From contig NZ_JYJG01000099.1 of the NCBI RefSeq assembly GCF_000955955.1, positions 1-62,036 on the forward strand: a stretch of 62,036 nucleotides of DNA. Reading direction: 5' to 3'. Below are positions 16,908 to 25,361 of the stretch, one piece after another; within the stretch, counting starts at the first letter, position 1; each line of letters begins with the position of its first letter. The translations under genes and the position numbers were made by a program. Origin of the DNA: Lentzea aerocolonigenes. Lineage in GTDB: Bacteria > Actinomycetota > Actinomycetes > Mycobacteriales > Pseudonocardiaceae. Below the pieces are notes generated by a model. The model searched no databases and had not been told where the DNA came from. It saw only the letters and a program-made list of their open reading frames with translations.

Positions 16908-18125
16908 TCACACAGCCGTCAGCACGAGAGCCGCGTTGTGACCGCCGAAGCCGAGCGACGTGGAGGCCGCGGCCCTCATCCGCAACGCCCGCGGCGCCCC
17001 GGACACCACGTCCAGCTCGACCGCCGGATCCAGCGACTCCAGGTTCGCGGTCGGCGGCACCACGCCGTGGTGCAACGACAGCGCGGTGTAGATCGCCTCG
17101 ATGCCTCCGGCCGCGGCGAGCGTGTGGCCGGTGACGCCCTTGGTCGACGTCACCGGCGTCCCCGCACCGAGCACCCGCGTCAGCGCCAGTGCCTCGGTGG
17201 CGTCGTTCAACGGCGTCGAGGTGCCGTGTGCGTTGACGTGACCGATGTCCGCCGGCTCGACACCCGCGTCGGCCAGAGCGGCGCGCAACGCACGTTCGAC
17301 TCCCGCACCCGACGGATGAGGTTGCGTGGCGTGGAAAGCATCCGAGGCCGCCCCGTAGCCGGACACGCAGGCGAACACCGAGGCACCGCGGGCACGGGCG
17401 TCCTCCTCCCGCTCCAGCACCAGGATCCCGGCGCCCTCGGCGGGGGTGAAGCCGTCGCGAGCAGCGTCGAACGGCCGCGAGGACGACGAGGGGTCGTGCA
17501 CCCGCGAGGTCAGCGCGCCCATCCGCTGCAGGTTCGTCACGGTCGCCGCGGTCAGCGCTGACTCAGTGCCTCCCGCGAGCACGATGTCGCACGAACCGGA
17601 CCGCAACAGGTCGCGCGCGATGCCCACGGCCGTCGCACCGGACGCGCAGGCGGTCGCGGTGACCAGGCTCGGACCCGTTGCGCCGCAGTCGATCGCCACG
17701 TACCCGGCGACCATGTTGACCATCGACTTCGGTACTGTCAGCGGCGAGACGTCCGCGGGTCCGTTGGTCAGGAACGCCCGGTGCTGTTCCTCGGTGGTGG
17801 CCGAGCCGCCGAGCGAGTTGCCCAGCACCACGCCGACCCGAGCACCATCCCATGTGGACGAATCAAGCCCGGCCGACCGAACGGCCTGGCGGGCGGCCAC
17901 GACGGCCAGCTGCACGAACCGGTCCAACCGACGCCCGGCCGCCCTACCGAGTAACGACACAGCGTCGAAATCCGGCACCCGGCAGGAGAAGTCGACAGGT
18001 AGTCCCGACAGCGCCGCGTCTCTGGAGGCGGCCGTACCGCCGGCGTTCAGCCGTCCCCAGTTCGCGTCGGCGCCGATCCCGGCCGGGGTCACCAGACCCA
18101 GGCCGGTGATCGCCGCGTTGAACAT
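16908..18125 (-). CDS. Beta-ketoacyl-ACP synthase II-type (FabF-like KS)
   Basis: Condensing enzyme of 405 residues, which extends an acyl chain with malonyl-ACP. The full catalytic set is present: Cys160 in TACASG, His300 in NAHGTSTPLND, Lys329 and His334 in STKGVTGHTLAAAG, and the closing SLGFGGHNAALVL. There is no chain-length-factor partner, so it resembles type II fatty-acid KS rather than an aromatic PKS pair. The start codon shares one base with the ACP stop (TGATG). It probably works with the adjacent ACP and KSIII to build a dedicated beta-ketoacyl-ACP. Confidence 0.93.
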   Translation of the reverse strand: MFNAAITGLGLVTPAGIGADANWGRLNAGGTAASRDAALSGLPVDFSCRVPDFDAVSLLGRAAGRRLDRFVQLAVVAARQAVRSAGLDSSTWDGARVGVVLGNSLGGSATTEEQHRAFLTNGPADVSPLTVPKSMVNMVAGYVAIDCGATGPSLVTATACASGATAVGIARDLLRSGSCDIVLAGGTESALTAATVTNLQRMGALTSRVHDPSSSSRPFDAARDGFTPAEGAGILVLEREEDARARGASVFACVSGYGAASDAFHATQPHPSGAGVERALRAALADAGVEPADIGHVNAHGTSTPLNDATEALALTRVLGAGTPVTSTKGVTGHTLAAAGGIEAIYTALSLHHGVVPPTANLESLDPAVELDVVSGAPRALRMRAAASTSLGFGGHNAALVLTAV

Positions 18126-18352
18126 CAGGCCTCCTGCAGCATGCCGACGACGTCGGCGACGGTGCTGCCGGCGGTGAGCGAGCCCTCCGGCAGCTCCTTG
18201 CCGAACTCGCGGCGGATCAGCAGCGCGAACTCGACCAGCAGCAACGAGTCGACGTCGATCTCGTCGAACGTGATGCCGGGCTCGGCCGCGCGGTCCTCGA
18301 CGCCCAGGTCGTCGATCAGCATGGTCACGAGGCGGTTGTGCAGGTCAGACAT
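18125..18352 (-). CDS. Acyl carrier protein
   Basis: A 75-residue acidic carrier protein with the phosphopantetheine attachment motif DVDSLLLVEF, Ser36. Four helices typical of type II ACPs can be followed, and the C-terminus ends VADVVGMLQEA. Its start overlaps the KSIII stop by 8 bases and its stop overlaps the KSII start by one base, so KSIII, ACP and KSII should be made in a fixed ratio. It is distinct from a housekeeping AcpP by its position and by its divergent first helix. Confidence 0.92.
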   Translation of the reverse strand: MSDLHNRLVTMLIDDLGVEDRAAEPGITFDEIDVDSLLLVEFALLIRREFGKELPEGSLTAGSTVADVVGMLQEA

Positions 18353-19289
18353 CGGATTCCTTTCCGAGAACGGGCCACGTGAGCGCCGTGGACCCCCAGG
18401 TGAGCCCGCCGCCGAAGCCGGTGAGCACGACCTTCGCCCCAGCGGGCAGGCGAGCGTCGGCGAGAGCGAGCGGGATCGACGCGGCGACGGTGTTGCCGAC
18501 CCGGTCGAGATTGCTGAACATCAACGTGCGCGGCAGCCCCAGCTGGTCCGCGACGGCGTGCAGGATGCGGATGTTCGCCTGGTGCGCCACGACGTGCGTG
18601 ACGTCCTCCAGCTCCCAGTCCGCCTCCTTCACCACCTGTCGCACCGACTCAGCCATCCGCAGCACGGCCTGCGTGAACACCTCGCGGCCGCTCATCTCGA
18701 AGTAGCCGCCGCGGCGTTGCGTGATCAGGTCGGCGCGCGAACCGTCGCTGCCGAGCTGGAAACCTTGCAGCGCACCGGGTTCGTCGGCACGTCCGGCGCG
18801 CAACACCACCGCGCCCGCCCCGTCGCCGAAGATGGCGCGGGTGGTCCGGTCGGCCGGGTCGAGGATCGTCGAGAACGTGTCCGCGCCGATCACCAGCACC
18901 CGGTCGGCAACTCCGGTCGCGATCAACCCGGCCGCGTTGGCCAGCGCGTAGACGAATCCGGTGCACACGGCCGCGACGTCGAACGCCGCGACCTCACCGA
19001 GTCCGAGCTCCGCGGCGACGGCGGGCGCGGTCGCCGGGCACGGCCGGTCCGGCGTGCTGGTGGCGAGCACCAGCGCGTCGACGCCCTCCACGGACTTCAG
19101 CGCCTCGCGACCAGCCCTCACCGCCAGATCCGAAGTGGACAGACCAGATGCGATGTGCCGCTGCGAGATACCGGTCCGGCTCCGGATCCACTGGTCGGAC
19201 GTGTCCAGCTCGGCGGACAGCGCGTCGTTGTCGACGACCGTCGGCGGGACGAAGGAACCCAAGCCGCACAACACGGCCGCGCGCGTCAC
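18345..19289 (-). CDS. Beta-ketoacyl-ACP synthase III (FabH-like)
   Basis: Priming ketosynthase, condensing a short acyl-CoA with malonyl-ACP to give a beta-ketoacyl-ACP. The 314 residues include catalytic Cys109 (AAVCTGFV), His236 (VVAHQANIRI) and Asn266 (RVGNTVAASIPLAL), plus the closing GFGGGLTWGS. All FabH positions are intact. The product type is exactly the substrate class that AfsA-type enzymes use, and the AfsA-like gene lies immediately upstream with a GTGA overlap. The GTG start is set by this overlap. Confidence 0.93.
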   Translation of the reverse strand: MTRAAVLCGLGSFVPPTVVDNDALSAELDTSDQWIRSRTGISQRHIASGLSTSDLAVRAGREALKSVEGVDALVLATSTPDRPCPATAPAVAAELGLGEVAAFDVAAVCTGFVYALANAAGLIATGVADRVLVIGADTFSTILDPADRTTRAIFGDGAGAVVLRAGRADEPGALQGFQLGSDGSRADLITQRRGGYFEMSGREVFTQAVLRMAESVRQVVKEADWELEDVTHVVAHQANIRILHAVADQLGLPRTLMFSNLDRVGNTVAASIPLALADARLPAGAKVVLTGFGGGLTWGSTALTWPVLGKESDV

Positions 19290-20230
19290 GAGTGCACCAG
19301 CCGGACACTGCCGGACGCGATGACCTCGCCGTTCTGTTCAAACCGAATCCCGGTCCATGCGCCACGAACAGCGTGCACGGTCAACGGCGCGTCCAGCTCC
19401 GCGTACCGGTAGCACTCCAGCTCCATTCCGGTCAGCAACGCGGACGGCGTCGCACCGGCGACCGCGATGCCCGCCTGTCGCGCCGCCTCCACCAGCACCA
19501 TGCCAGGCAGGTGGTCCTGTGCGTGGTCGAACATGCTCGGGTTCGTCGTCACCGCTCGCACTCCGGCAGTGAGCTCGTCCCCCGCCACGACCACGTCGGC
19601 GAGCAGCACGTTGTCCGTCCGGCCCCGGCCGACCGCCAGCGGATCGACCGGCGTGCCCGTGGTGATCGCCAGACCCTCCGCGGAGGACATCGGCGGCGGC
19701 GTTCCCCGGCGCTGTGACCGCAGGTACCGATACGACTCCGCAGGCTGGTAACCCACGTCGATCACGGTCCGGCCCAGGTGGTGACCACCGAGGAACAGCT
19801 CCGTCGAGTACGTCAGCGCCCGGATCCGCGACCCGGCGCCCTTGCGGCCCGACGTCGTGGTCACCATGGTCAACTCGTGCCCCGCGGGCGAGGACACCAG
19901 GCCGGGCAGGTCCAGCGTCCAGCGCAGCAGGATGAACTTCCGATCGAGGTCCACCTCGCGGAACGCGTGTCCGCCATAGGTTTCCGCCTGCCGGGTGCAC
20001 TCGAGCAGCAGCAGCGGATCCGGAACTCCCGGCGCCAGCAGGTGATCGGTGTAGTAGGGGTGCGAGGGAGGCAGGTGCGCGGCCGTCAGGTACCGGTCGG
20101 CGTCCACCCCCACCGCGTCGGTCAGGAACACCTCGGACAGGTGCGTGCGGTGCAGCAACGTCCGGTCAACCGTGCGGGTGCGGTCCAGAACCGCCATCCG
20201 CGGCTGTAAATCGGCGTGCGGGATCGTCAC
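19286..20230 (-). CDS. AfsA-like hot-dog protein (first copy, in the ketosynthase operon)
   Basis: A 314-residue protein with two AfsA hot-dog repeats. The first contains HRTHLSEVFLTDAVGVDADRY and LPPSHPYYTDH, then DPLLLLECTRQAETYGGHAF. The second contains NPSMFDHAQDHLPGMVLVEAARQAG. AfsA proteins condense a beta-ketoacyl-ACP with dihydroxyacetone phosphate, the committed step to A-factor-type butyrolactones, butenolides and methylenomycin furans. This copy departs from the classical sequence more than the copy at 24402 and sits with KSIII, ACP and KSII, so it may make the cluster product rather than the signal (inference). GTG start with a G/A-rich ribosome site. Confidence 0.88.
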   Translation of the reverse strand: MTIPHADLQPRMAVLDRTRTVDRTLLHRTHLSEVFLTDAVGVDADRYLTAAHLPPSHPYYTDHLLAPGVPDPLLLLECTRQAETYGGHAFREVDLDRKFILLRWTLDLPGLVSSPAGHELTMVTTTSGRKGAGSRIRALTYSTELFLGGHHLGRTVIDVGYQPAESYRYLRSQRRGTPPPMSSAEGLAITTGTPVDPLAVGRGRTDNVLLADVVVAGDELTAGVRAVTTNPSMFDHAQDHLPGMVLVEAARQAGIAVAGATPSALLTGMELECYRYAELDAPLTVHAVRGAWTGIRFEQNGEVIASGSVRLVHS

Positions 20231-20256
20231 TTCTTCTTCCCCCCAACGAAGAAAGA

Positions 20257-21744
20257 TCAGCTCGCGAGATCGCGATCCGAGACCATCAGGTAGATCGCGG
20301 CGGCACCGGTGACCGCGAGGACGGCCATGCCGCCGAACACCACGTGCCAGCCACCGACATATGCGTCGACCGCGTGCTGCGTCAGCTGTTCACCGAAGCC
20401 GGAACGAGCCGTCTCCAAACGGCCCTGCACCACGGCGTCCGCCAGCCCGGTCGAGCTCGACCCCTGCGTGAGCGTGAGCAGAATGCCGCCCACGGAAGCG
20501 ATGCCGAGCGTCTCGCCGGTGAGCCGGATGGTGTTGAACATGCCGGATGCCATGCCGCTCTGCTCCGGCGGCACCACGCTCACCGCGGCGTTGTCCATGA
20601 CACCGAATGCGAGCCCGATGCCGATGCCGGCCAGCAGCAGCGACCCGATCAGCCACGCGAGCGAACCGCCCGGCCGCACCTGAGTGAGCGCCACCAGTGC
20701 CACCGCCAGGATCGCGGGCGACGAGGCGAGCAGCACCCGCGGCGAGACACGAGCAGCCAGCGCACCGGAGATCAGCGGCAGCACCAGCACGGGCAACGTC
20801 AGCGGCAGCAGGATCACCCCGGACGCGGCCAGCGACAGCCCACCGGCACCCTGGAAGTACAGCGGCAGGTAGACCAGCAGCGCGGCGAACGTGAACACGA
20901 TGCTCATCGGCTGCATGATCACCGCGATGAACGTCTTGCGGCGCAACAGCTTCAGTTCGAACATCGGGTGGTCACCGCGCTGTTCGACCCAGCCGAACAA
21001 CGCGAGCGCCACCACACTGCCGGCCAGCACGGACAGGGTCGGCACGCTCAGCCAGCCGTGCTGCGGACCCTGCAGGAACGCGAGCGTCAGCAGGAACAGC
21101 GCCACCGTGAAGAGCACCATCCCGGGCACGTCCACCTTGCGCGCACCCGGATCGTGCGACTCGCTCAACGGCCAGGCGAGCACGAACGAGATCACGCCCA
21201 GCACGACGTTCGCCAGGAAGATCGCGTGCCAGTTCGACACCGCCAGCAGCGCACCGGAGATCACCGGGCCGAGCGCGAGGCCGAAACCGAGCGACGCGCC
21301 CAGCACGCCGAACGCCTTGGCCCGCGCAGGTCCGTTGAACGTCTGCGCCAGCATCGCCGAGCCGGACGTCAGGATCGCGGCCGCACCGGCGCCCTGCACC
21401 GCACGGGCGATGTCGACGACCAGGATCGACGGCGCGACACCCGCGACGAGCGACGCGAGGCTGAACACCCCGATGCCGACGAGCAGCGCGCGGCGGCGGC
21501 CGAAGAGGTCCGACAGCGACCCCGCGGCGAGCATGAACGCGGTGAACGCGATGTTGTAGGAGTTGAGCACCCACTGCGCGGCGCCGGCCGACGCCCCGAC
21601 GGACGAGGCCAGCTCGCCCAGTGCGACACCGGGTCCGGTCACCGCCATCGGCAGCATCACGGCGGACAGGGCGACAGCCGCCAGCGTGCGGGTCGTGCCG
21701 GCCCGCGCCACGACTGGGTGCTCAGCGATCACAGCTGAACTCAT
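20257..21744 (-). CDS. MFS drug exporter, 14-helix (DHA2/EmrB-like)
   Basis: A 495-residue membrane transporter with about 14 hydrophobic helices. After helix 2 comes the MFS motif GSLSDLFGRRRALLVG, and helix 5 carries the antiporter pattern LGASLGFGLALGPVISG. DHA2 members export drugs or metabolites by proton antiport. In this operon it most likely exports the cluster product or protects against it. The ATG at 21744 overlaps the stop of the HAD gene upstream (ATGA); the frame continues upstream only as a shadow of that gene. Confidence 0.93.
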   Translation of the reverse strand: MSSAVIAEHPVVARAGTTRTLAAVALSAVMLPMAVTGPGVALGELASSVGASAGAAQWVLNSYNIAFTAFMLAAGSLSDLFGRRRALLVGIGVFSLASLVAGVAPSILVVDIARAVQGAGAAAILTSGSAMLAQTFNGPARAKAFGVLGASLGFGLALGPVISGALLAVSNWHAIFLANVVLGVISFVLAWPLSESHDPGARKVDVPGMVLFTVALFLLTLAFLQGPQHGWLSVPTLSVLAGSVVALALFGWVEQRGDHPMFELKLLRRKTFIAVIMQPMSIVFTFAALLVYLPLYFQGAGGLSLAASGVILLPLTLPVLVLPLISGALAARVSPRVLLASSPAILAVALVALTQVRPGGSLAWLIGSLLLAGIGIGLAFGVMDNAAVSVVPPEQSGMASGMFNTIRLTGETLGIASVGGILLTLTQGSSSTGLADAVVQGRLETARSGFGEQLTQHAVDAYVGGWHVVFGGMAVLAVTGAAAIYLMVSDRDLAS

Positions 21745-22403
21745 GAGAACACCTCGGTGGTTTCGAGTAGCGGCGCGAGCTCGGCGAACGAGCCCACCTC
21801 CGCGTCGATGAAGGTCGCGAACGGGGCCGTGTCCTCGACGCTGAAGACGTTGCCGCGCATCAGCACGGTCGTGAGGCCCGCGAGCTTGGCCGCCCGCAGC
21901 GCGAGCGGTGAGTCGTCGACGAGCACCCACGGGCGGGGCAGCTCGCCGAGTTCGTCCTGCAATGCCGTGAAAGTGGCCGGGTCGGCCTTCGAGCGGTGCC
22001 CGATGGGCAGGAAGTCCGCGTCTCCGAACAACCCGTCGACGATCGCCCGGCGCGGAGTTGACGAGTCCATTGTGGAGCAGACCCTGATCGTCCTGCCTTC
22101 GCAGAACTCGCGGATCCCCTCTGCCAGTGCGTATTTCACGCCGCCGACGTCGGTCGCCTGCCAGATCGCGGCGGACTCCGCGGCGAACTGGCCGCCCAAG
22201 CCCAGCCCGTCGAACACCATCCCCAGACCGGCACGCGCCGGGAAGGTGGTGATCGCCTTGAACAGCAACGCCGTCGTCTCGAACGGCACCGGCGTGTGCC
22301 GGTTGATCGCGCCGTGCAGCGCGGTGAGCAGCAGCTCGCTCGCGTTCGGGCTGATCACCCCGTCGAAGTCGAGCAGCACCGTGCCCGGTTTCCCGACGAT
22401 CAC
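21741..22403 (-). CDS. HAD-superfamily phosphatase
   Basis: A 220-residue haloacid-dehalogenase-type hydrolase with all four motifs: LLDFDGV (nucleophile Asp12, acid/base Asp14), a Ser in STMDSS, Lys in SKAD, and VDDSPLALRAA for Mg2+ binding. In methylenomycin furan biosynthesis a HAD phosphatase (MmfP) removes the phosphate left by DHAP after the AfsA-type step; the same job would fit here (inference). GTG start with GGGGGAC upstream. It precedes the exporter by a 4-base overlap. Confidence 0.85.
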   Translation of the reverse strand: MIVGKPGTVLLDFDGVISPNASELLLTALHGAINRHTPVPFETTALLFKAITTFPARAGLGMVFDGLGLGGQFAAESAAIWQATDVGGVKYALAEGIREFCEGRTIRVCSTMDSSTPRRAIVDGLFGDADFLPIGHRSKADPATFTALQDELGELPRPWVLVDDSPLALRAAKLAGLTTVLMRGNVFSVEDTAPFATFIDAEVGSFAELAPLLETTEVFS

Positions 22404-22430
22404 CTTGTCCCCCAGTCCTCTTTTGTACGA

Positions 22431-23123
22431 TCAGGCCCAGACGGAGCCGGTCGCGGCCTCGGCGTCGATCTGGCGCAGCATGGCCTCGTCGATCTTGTCC
22501 AGGTCGTTGACGATGTAGCGCGCACCGGTCTCGGCCATCAGCTGCGGCTGGAACGAGTGCTCGAAGTCGCTGGGGTGGCCGATGAACGGCACGTTCAGCG
22601 CCTTGGAGATCTCGGCGACGCGCGCGACGTCGTCGATGAAGAGCACCTGGTCGAACTTCAGGTCGAAGATCTCCGTGGTGATCTCCCGGATGCCGGGGCG
22701 GAAGTCGTTGGTGCACACGTACTGCGGGCCGTCGAACAGGTCGAGGTGGTCGGCCAGGAAGTGGTCGAAGTGCTCCTTGCCCAGGCCGCCGTACGAGATC
22801 GTCTGCAGACCGAGGTCACGCAGGCGGCGCACCAGGTCGATCGCGCCGTCGAGCAGGCGGACGGGGTGGTCGACGACGTAGGCGTCGCGCTCCTCGAAGT
22901 AGACCTTCAACGCCTCCTGCGCGGTCCACGGCATGCGCGCGGCGTTGGCCATGCCCTGCCCGGCCGCGAGCTGCGGCTGGGAGAAGATCGACCGCTCGGT
23001 GTCGGCGGTGTAGGTGCCGCCGCGCTTGACGATGAAGTCGTAGATCACCGGCGAGAAGGTGTCGTTGAGCAGGACGCCGTCGATGTTGACGGCGGCGAGC
23101 TTGAGCTGGCTGAGCTTGGTCAC
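22431..23123 (-). CDS. HAD-like protein with Asn in place of the nucleophilic Asp
   Basis: A 230-residue protein with a HAD-type layout. Motif I reads LAAVNIDGVLLN, so the normal first Asp is Asn13 while Asp15 is kept. A large cap region follows, then TISYGG (possible motif II) and VLFIDDVARVAE (motif IV, both Asp present). Without the nucleophile, phosphatase chemistry through an aspartyl-phosphate is not expected; it may bind a ligand or catalyse another step. It is 27 bases from the phosphatase and 27 bases from the reductase, in the same operon. GTG start. Confidence 0.75.
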   Translation of the reverse strand: MTKLSQLKLAAVNIDGVLLNDTFSPVIYDFIVKRGGTYTADTERSIFSQPQLAAGQGMANAARMPWTAQEALKVYFEERDAYVVDHPVRLLDGAIDLVRRLRDLGLQTISYGGLGKEHFDHFLADHLDLFDGPQYVCTNDFRPGIREITTEIFDLKFDQVLFIDDVARVAEISKALNVPFIGHPSDFEHSFQPQLMAETGARYIVNDLDKIDEAMLRQIDAEAATGSVWA

Positions 23124-23150
23124 GATGTTCTCTTTCTGCGGTGGGTGGTT

Positions 23151-24143
23151 TCAGTGGCCGAGCGTGCGCATGCCGGCCGGGTCGTAACGAGGTCCTGCCA
23201 CGGCGTGCGCGGGCACGGCCTCGTCGACGGCGGCGATCTGCGCGGGGCTGAGCGAGAGATCCGCGGCGGCCGCGTTCTCGGTCAGGTAGCGGACCCGGCG
23301 GGTGCCGGGAATGGGCACGACGTCCTCGCCGCGCGACAACAGCCACGCGAGCGCGAGCTGCACGGGCGTGCAGCCGAACTTCTCCGCGAGCTTGCGCAGG
23401 TTGTCCACCAGCGCGAGGTTGCGGGCGAGGTTTCCTTCCTGGAACCGCGGGTGCGAGTGCCGGAAGTCCGTGTCGTCCAAATCGGACGGTGCGGTGATCT
23501 TGCCGGTCAGGAAGCCGCGGCCGACCGGCGAGTACGCGACCAGGCCGATGCCGAGCTCGCGCACGGCGGGCAGGATCTCGTCCTCGACGTCGCGGGTCCA
23601 CAGCGAGTACTCGGTCTGCAGCGCGGCGATCGGGTGCACGGCGTGCGCCCGGCGCAACGTGTCCACGCTGACCTCGGACAGGCCGATGTGGCGAACCTTG
23701 CCCGCCGCCACCAGTTCCGCCAGCGCACCGGCGGTGTCCTCGATCGGCACCTCCGGGTTGCGGCGGTGCAGGTAGTACAGGTCGATGTGGTCGACGCCGA
23801 GCCGTTGCAGCGACAGCTCCACGGCCTCGCGGCACCACTGCGGGCTCGAGTCGACGAGCCGGCCGAGCCGCGGGTCCTGACCGTTGCGGCGGATGCCGAA
23901 CTTCGTCGCGAGCACGACCTCGTCGCGACGGCCCTTGATCGCCCGGCCGACGAGCTCCTCGTTGTGCCCGCTGCCGTACATGTCGGCGGTGTCGATCAGC
24001 GAGACGCCCTGGTCCAGCGCGGCCCGGATGGTGTCGAGCGACGACTGCTCGTCGGACGGCCCGTAGAACTCCGACATCCCCATGCACCCGAGGCCGATGG
24101 CACCCGCCAGCGGTCCGTTCGCCCCGATCCTGCGCTGATCCAT
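23151..24143 (-). CDS. Aldo/keto reductase
   Basis: A 330-residue NADPH-dependent oxidoreductase of the AKR13/YakC type. The tetrad is visible: Asp and Tyr in [13 protein letters not shown], Lys in LATKFGI, and His in [10 protein letters not shown]. The ATG at 24143 is preceded by GGAGTGG. First gene of the leftward operon, 34 bases from the -10 element of a strong promoter. It could reduce the keto or butenolide group of the AfsA-type intermediate, as dedicated reductases do in A-factor synthesis (inference). A general housekeeping reductase is the alternative. Confidence 0.9.
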   Translation of the reverse strand: MDQRRIGANGPLAGAIGLGCMGMSEFYGPSDEQSSLDTIRAALDQGVSLIDTADMYGSGHNEELVGRAIKGRRDEVVLATKFGIRRNGQDPRLGRLVDSSPQWCREAVELSLQRLGVDHIDLYYLHRRNPEVPIEDTAGALAELVAAGKVRHIGLSEVSVDTLRRAHAVHPIAALQTEYSLWTRDVEDEILPAVRELGIGLVAYSPVGRGFLTGKITAPSDLDDTDFRHSHPRFQEGNLARNLALVDNLRKLAEKFGCTPVQLALAWLLSRGEDVVPIPGTRRVRYLTENAAAADLSLSPAQIAAVDEAVPAHAVAGPRYDPAGMRTLGH

Positions 24144-24177
24144 GACTTCCACTCCCTGCTCGATCACCGGTGACTCA

Positions 24178-24206
24178 ATAACAAACCAACCGCCCCGTTT
24201 TGTCAA
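24178..24206 (-). promoter_or_regulatory. Near-consensus housekeeping promoter of the biosynthetic operon
   Basis: On the minus strand TTGACA (24201-24206) is followed after exactly 17 bases by TGTTAT (24178-24183). The operator palindrome at 24181-24203 lies in the spacer and overlaps both hexamers, so bound receptor would block RNA polymerase. Confidence 0.75.
24181..24203. promoter_or_regulatory. ARE-like operator 1 (butyrolactone receptor site)
   Basis: Imperfect 23-base palindrome with arms ACAAAC(C) and (C)GTTTTGT around a GC-rich centre. Size, AT-rich ends and ACC/CGG core resemble autoregulatory elements bound by ArpA/ScbR-type receptors; such a receptor gene is at 25356. Related sites are at 24326-24351 and 26022-26045. 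Confidence 0.65.
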
Positions 24207-24325
24207 CTGAGCAAGCCACCTCGTTCCGCTGCTCCACTTGCAGCCAGGTCATGCCCGCAGCTCAGGACATATGCATCCGCCGAGGTGGCGAGGGTCACTG
24301 GCAACTGAGGCGGATCAAGCCGGGC

Positions 24326-24351
24326 AAGAAACCTTTCGGTCGGTTTTTCTT
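24326..24351. promoter_or_regulatory. ARE-like operator 2, upstream of the second AfsA gene
   Basis: Imperfect palindrome with arms AAGAAACC and GGTTTTTCTT around TTTCGGTC. It is 51-76 bases before the AfsA start. A possible -10 (TAGCGT at about 24356) with -35 TTTCGG would place the operator over the -35. Confidence 0.6.
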
Positions 24352-24401
24352 CTGCTAGCGTCGGCTCCGAACGACCGAGGGGACGACATGGGGGAACTGC
24401 G

Positions 24402-25325
24402 ATGACGACCGTCGAACGGCCGTTGGACATATCGAGCTTGGTCTCGTTCAACTCGTGCGTGTCGCGCGATCTGGTGCACCGCAAGGCGCTCGCCGAGGTG
24501 TTCCTGACGGACTGGGCGCGAGTCGGGGAGGACTCGTTCCTGCTGGGCGCGCAATGGCCGCGCAGCCACAGCTTCTACGCACCACGCGACGGCAGGCACG
24601 ACCCGATGCTGGTCGCGGAAACCGTGCGGCAGGCGGGAATCCTGCTCGCGCACAAGGGTTACGACGTGCCGCTCGGGCACAGCTTCCTGATGGACCGGAT
24701 CACGCTGGCCGTCCACCAGGACGAGATGACCGTCGGCGACGAGCCGGCCGACCTGCTGATCGAGGTCGAGGCACGGGACGTGCTGCGCCGGGCGCGCGGC
24801 ATCAACGGCATGCGGGTCGACATGACGTTCCGGCGCGCGGGGGTGCGGATCGCATCCGGTTCCGGCTGGGTGCGGGTCGCCGGTCCCGGTGTCTACCGGC
24901 GGCTGCGCTGGGGTGGCGAACCGCGCCTGCCCGGCCCGGCCTGCTCACCGACCCCTCTCACGCCCGAGATCGTGGGGGTCACCAGCGTCGACGACGTGGT
25001 GCTCGGTGAACCCACCGGCCGGTGGACGTGGCCGCTGCGGGTGCGGACCGGGCATCCGGTGCTGTTCGACCACCCGCTCGACCACGTGCCGGGCATGGTG
25101 ACGCTGGAGGCGATGCGCCAGGCGGGCCGCGCGGTGCTGGGCAGGCCCGGCGCGCAACCGCTGGACCTCGACGCGTCGTTCCCGCGGTTCCTGGAGCTCG
25201 ACCGGGAGTGCCTGGTCAGCGCCGAGGTGCTGAAGTGGATCTCCCCGTCGGTGGCGGTGCTGTCCGTGCAGGCCATCCAGGACGGGGTCGTGGCGGCCGA
25301 GGCCGTGCTGACCATGGCCGCCTGA
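24402..25325 (+). CDS. AfsA/ScbA-type gamma-butyrolactone synthase (second copy)
   Basis: A 307-residue double hot-dog protein close to the ScbA/AfsA pattern: LVHRKALAEVFLTDW, GAQWPRSHSFY, HDPMLVAETVRQAG, PLGHSFLMDRITLAV in the first half, and GHPVLFDHPLDHVPGMVTLEAMRQAG in the second. It transfers a beta-ketoacyl group from ACP to dihydroxyacetone phosphate, giving the butenolide precursor of the signal. Divergent from the biosynthetic operon and convergent with the receptor gene, a standard arrangement for a signal synthase and its receptor. Sequence shows the fold; which butyrolactone is made is unknown. Confidence 0.9.
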   Translation: MTTVERPLDISSLVSFNSCVSRDLVHRKALAEVFLTDWARVGEDSFLLGAQWPRSHSFYAPRDGRHDPMLVAETVRQAGILLAHKGYDVPLGHSFLMDRITLAVHQDEMTVGDEPADLLIEVEARDVLRRARGINGMRVDMTFRRAGVRIASGSGWVRVAGPGVYRRLRWGGEPRLPGPACSPTPLTPEIVGVTSVDDVVLGEPTGRWTWPLRVRTGHPVLFDHPLDHVPGMVTLEAMRQAGRAVLGRPGAQPLDLDASFPRFLELDRECLVSAEVLKWISPSVAVLSVQAIQDGVVAAEAVLTMAA

Positions 25326-25329
25326 GCGG

Positions 25330-25361
25330 GGGTGAGCGGTCCCGGCCGGGGCCGCTCACCC
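25330..25361. terminator. Bidirectional terminator between AfsA and receptor genes
   Basis: GGGTGAGCGG (25330-25339) pairs with CCGCTCACCC (25352-25361) across 12 bases. It begins five bases after the AfsA stop and includes the stop codon of the receptor gene. Confidence 0.75.

Noticed and set aside
16908..19289. Aromatic type II polyketide synthase
   Set aside because: Only one KSII with an intact active site, no chain-length factor, no cyclase or aromatase.
15479..25325. Methoxymalonyl-ACP (FkbH/I/J/K-type) cassette
   Set aside because: A dehydrogenase, ACP and HAD protein are present, but there is no acyl-CoA dehydrogenase or methyltransferase, the HAD proteins lack the FkbH layout, and AfsA proteins point to another chemistry.
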